Source of the DNA: Trematomus loennbergii
Taxonomy: Eukaryota; Chordata; Actinopteri; Perciformes; Nototheniidae
Direction of reading: 5' to 3'
Assembly: GCA_012861695.1 (NCBI GenBank)
Contig: JAAOOA010000056.1
Location: forward strand, 8,407,207-8,471,206
DNA: 64,000 nt
Part shown: positions 62,916-64,000 of the stretch, in pieces
How positions within the stretch are numbered: the stretch's first letter is position 1
Layout of the letters: every line of letters begins with the position of its first letter
The notes under the pieces: model-generated
What the model was told of the DNA's origin: nothing
What the model saw: only the letters and a program-made list of their open reading frames with translations
The model's database searches: none
Translations under genes and position numbers: made by a program

Positions 62916-64000
62916 ATGAGAAGCCTTACGTCTGCAGCCTTTGTGACTTTGTCACCAGAGAGCTGCAGGTCTACTTGACTCATGTTCGTGTCCAACACCC
63001 CGCTGCCCCCGGAGAGAGACCCAGCCCTATTCCCAGCCCCTGCTCAGGCAGAGGCACCCAAGTGGTTACCCCAAGCTGAAGAAAGCTCTCCTCCAGGGGA
63101 TGAACAACTCAGCATCTCCTCCTGCTTACCTCTCAGCTCGATCCTCCCCGCTCGATCCCAGCATGACCCCTGTTGATCTGTGCATGAGGGCCAATAGCTG
63201 CAGGGGCATAGCCTCCCTAACCCAGGACAGGAAAGGCCTCCCAAGCCACAAGTGCTCCTTCTGCTCCCACTCCACCCGCTACCCCGAGGTGCTCTGGATG
63301 CACCAGACTGTGGCTCACCGCATCAACAGCAGTAGCTCCAATCTTGCTCCGAAATGGGCCCTGAAAAATTGTTCCAAGGGCTCCAGGGACAACTTATTAT
63401 CCCCCAGGAGACGCACTGGTCCCCCGCCAATGCTGGAGGGGAAGGAATGCCCATCGCTGCCTCCACTGATGCGTGCCCAACGCACCCAGCCTCCAACCAA
63501 CTCTATCGAGGTTCCAAAGAAGAGCAAGCCAGCCAGTCAAGCAGCCATGCCATTATCCTCCTCCTCCTCAACCCCCTCTTCCTCGACCTCCAGAGTCTCC
63601 TCATCCACCTCGGGGACCCAAGCAGTGAGAGTCCCCGTCCGGCCTGGCAGCAGCAGCAAAACCAGCAGCAGTGTCAGACACATGGAGGACCAGAGTCATC
63701 AGTCTCGCTTCAGACCCAAAGTGGATATTTACCCTCGGGGCGGCTCGTCGTCTTCCTCCAGCTCTTTGGAGAAAAGCACCGGTGCCGCCTCACGCTCCTC
63801 AGCCCCGAGCCCCAGCGCAGCTGCTGCATCCCGGATCTCTGAGCGCTATGAGATGCCTCAAGAGGGCCTCGGCTTCATGCTGTCCAGCAAACATGGCCTC
63901 GCAGAGTACAGCCGGGCTAGAGGTTCCCTCATCAGCCGCTTCCCAACGCCCACGGCCAGAGCCGGGTTAAAGCTACGAGGCCCAGCACCATCACCCATAG
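62916..64000 (+). CDS. znf516: Zinc finger protein 516, second coding exon, partial
   Basis: Starts after TTTCCTCTACAG; the split codon G|AT gives Asp, then EKPYVCSLCDFVTRELQVYL continues finger 8 (62927-62998). After one more frame break between 62999 and 63076 (most naturally at the C5 run 63005-63009) the protein continues open to the end of the window. It carries a PVDLC motif (63169-63183), equivalent in place to the PLDLS CtBP-binding motif I recall in mammalian ZNF516. Finger 9 follows at 63253-63318 (CSFCSHSTRYPEVLWMH, last His at 63316). Then comes an RTGPPP...GKECPSLPPL segment, which also resembles the mammalian protein, and a long Ser/Pro-rich, presumably disordered tail. Without the frame break, the frame entering from the splice site stops at 63077. 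The exon is cut by the window edge; the C-terminal finger(s) expected of the family lie beyond. Confidence 0.87.

Noticed and set aside
57626..63076. Programmed ribosomal frameshifting in znf516
   Set aside because: Four or five shifts in one gene with no common slippery motif or downstream structure, each at an ordinary homopolymer, fit assembly errors much better.
57531..64000. Identification as znf536 instead of znf516
   Set aside because: The first fingers are nearly shared by the two paralogues, but the downstream PEVLWMH finger and the RTGPPP...GKEC segment are what I recall from ZNF516; ZNF536 has a different C-terminal finger pair.
57531..64000. Processed pseudogene
   Set aside because: An intron with proper GT/AG sites and phase is retained and all zinc ligands are intact.

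Overview
The window looks like a piece of a teleost fish chromosome. It is AT-rich, has no bacterial-style gene packing, carries many long (CA)n/(GT)n microsatellites, and contains fish-type DNA transposons and LINE remnants. The only gene I can support is a C2H2 zinc-finger gene at the right edge, which I recognise as znf516. Everything left of about 57 kb is noncoding as far as I can read it.

Layout. From 1 to about 25 kb the sequence is mostly unique noncoding DNA with microsatellites at 361, 13181, 13593, 21221, 21479, 21692 and 24076. It also holds a three-unit ~190-bp tandem repeat (3719-4296), an 8-bp-TSD hAT-type element with a second element nested in it (11638-12607), a LINE 3' end split by a MITE (15932-16601), a TTAA-flanked MITE (20267-20654) and a perfect 19-bp hairpin (22287-22332). 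From 25.7 to 27.2 kb there is a second hAT-type element with exact 8-bp target duplications and an inverted, truncated copy of the 20.3-kb MITE inside it. From 28.5 to 33 kb the sequence becomes G/C- and GA-rich and ends in a plausible noncoding first exon with a GTAAGG donor at 31748, possibly the znf516 promoter region. From 33 to 57 kb there is long noncoding sequence (probably intron 1 if that exon is right) with more CA/GT tracts and dispersed fish repeats.

The gene. An acceptor at 57063 opens an exon with a uORF-containing leader and an ATG at 57531. The exon encodes seven C2H2 fingers up to a donor at 59267. A 3.65-kb intron follows, and the next exon (62916 to the window end, still open) encodes two more fingers, a CtBP-type PVDLC motif and a serine-rich region. 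The reading frame is broken four or five times and, on the reading I favour, always in the same sense: one base too few. Yet every finger keeps its zinc ligands and the splice phases agree. I read this as consensus deletion errors in the assembly rather than gene decay. Single-base phase breaks inside many microsatellites fit the same explanation.

I found no convincing new biological system. The most useful observations are the frame breaks in znf516, the nested transposons with clean target-site duplications, a small minisatellite growing inside one MITE copy, and the perfect hairpin. Family names come from reading the translated sequence by eye; no database search was possible.
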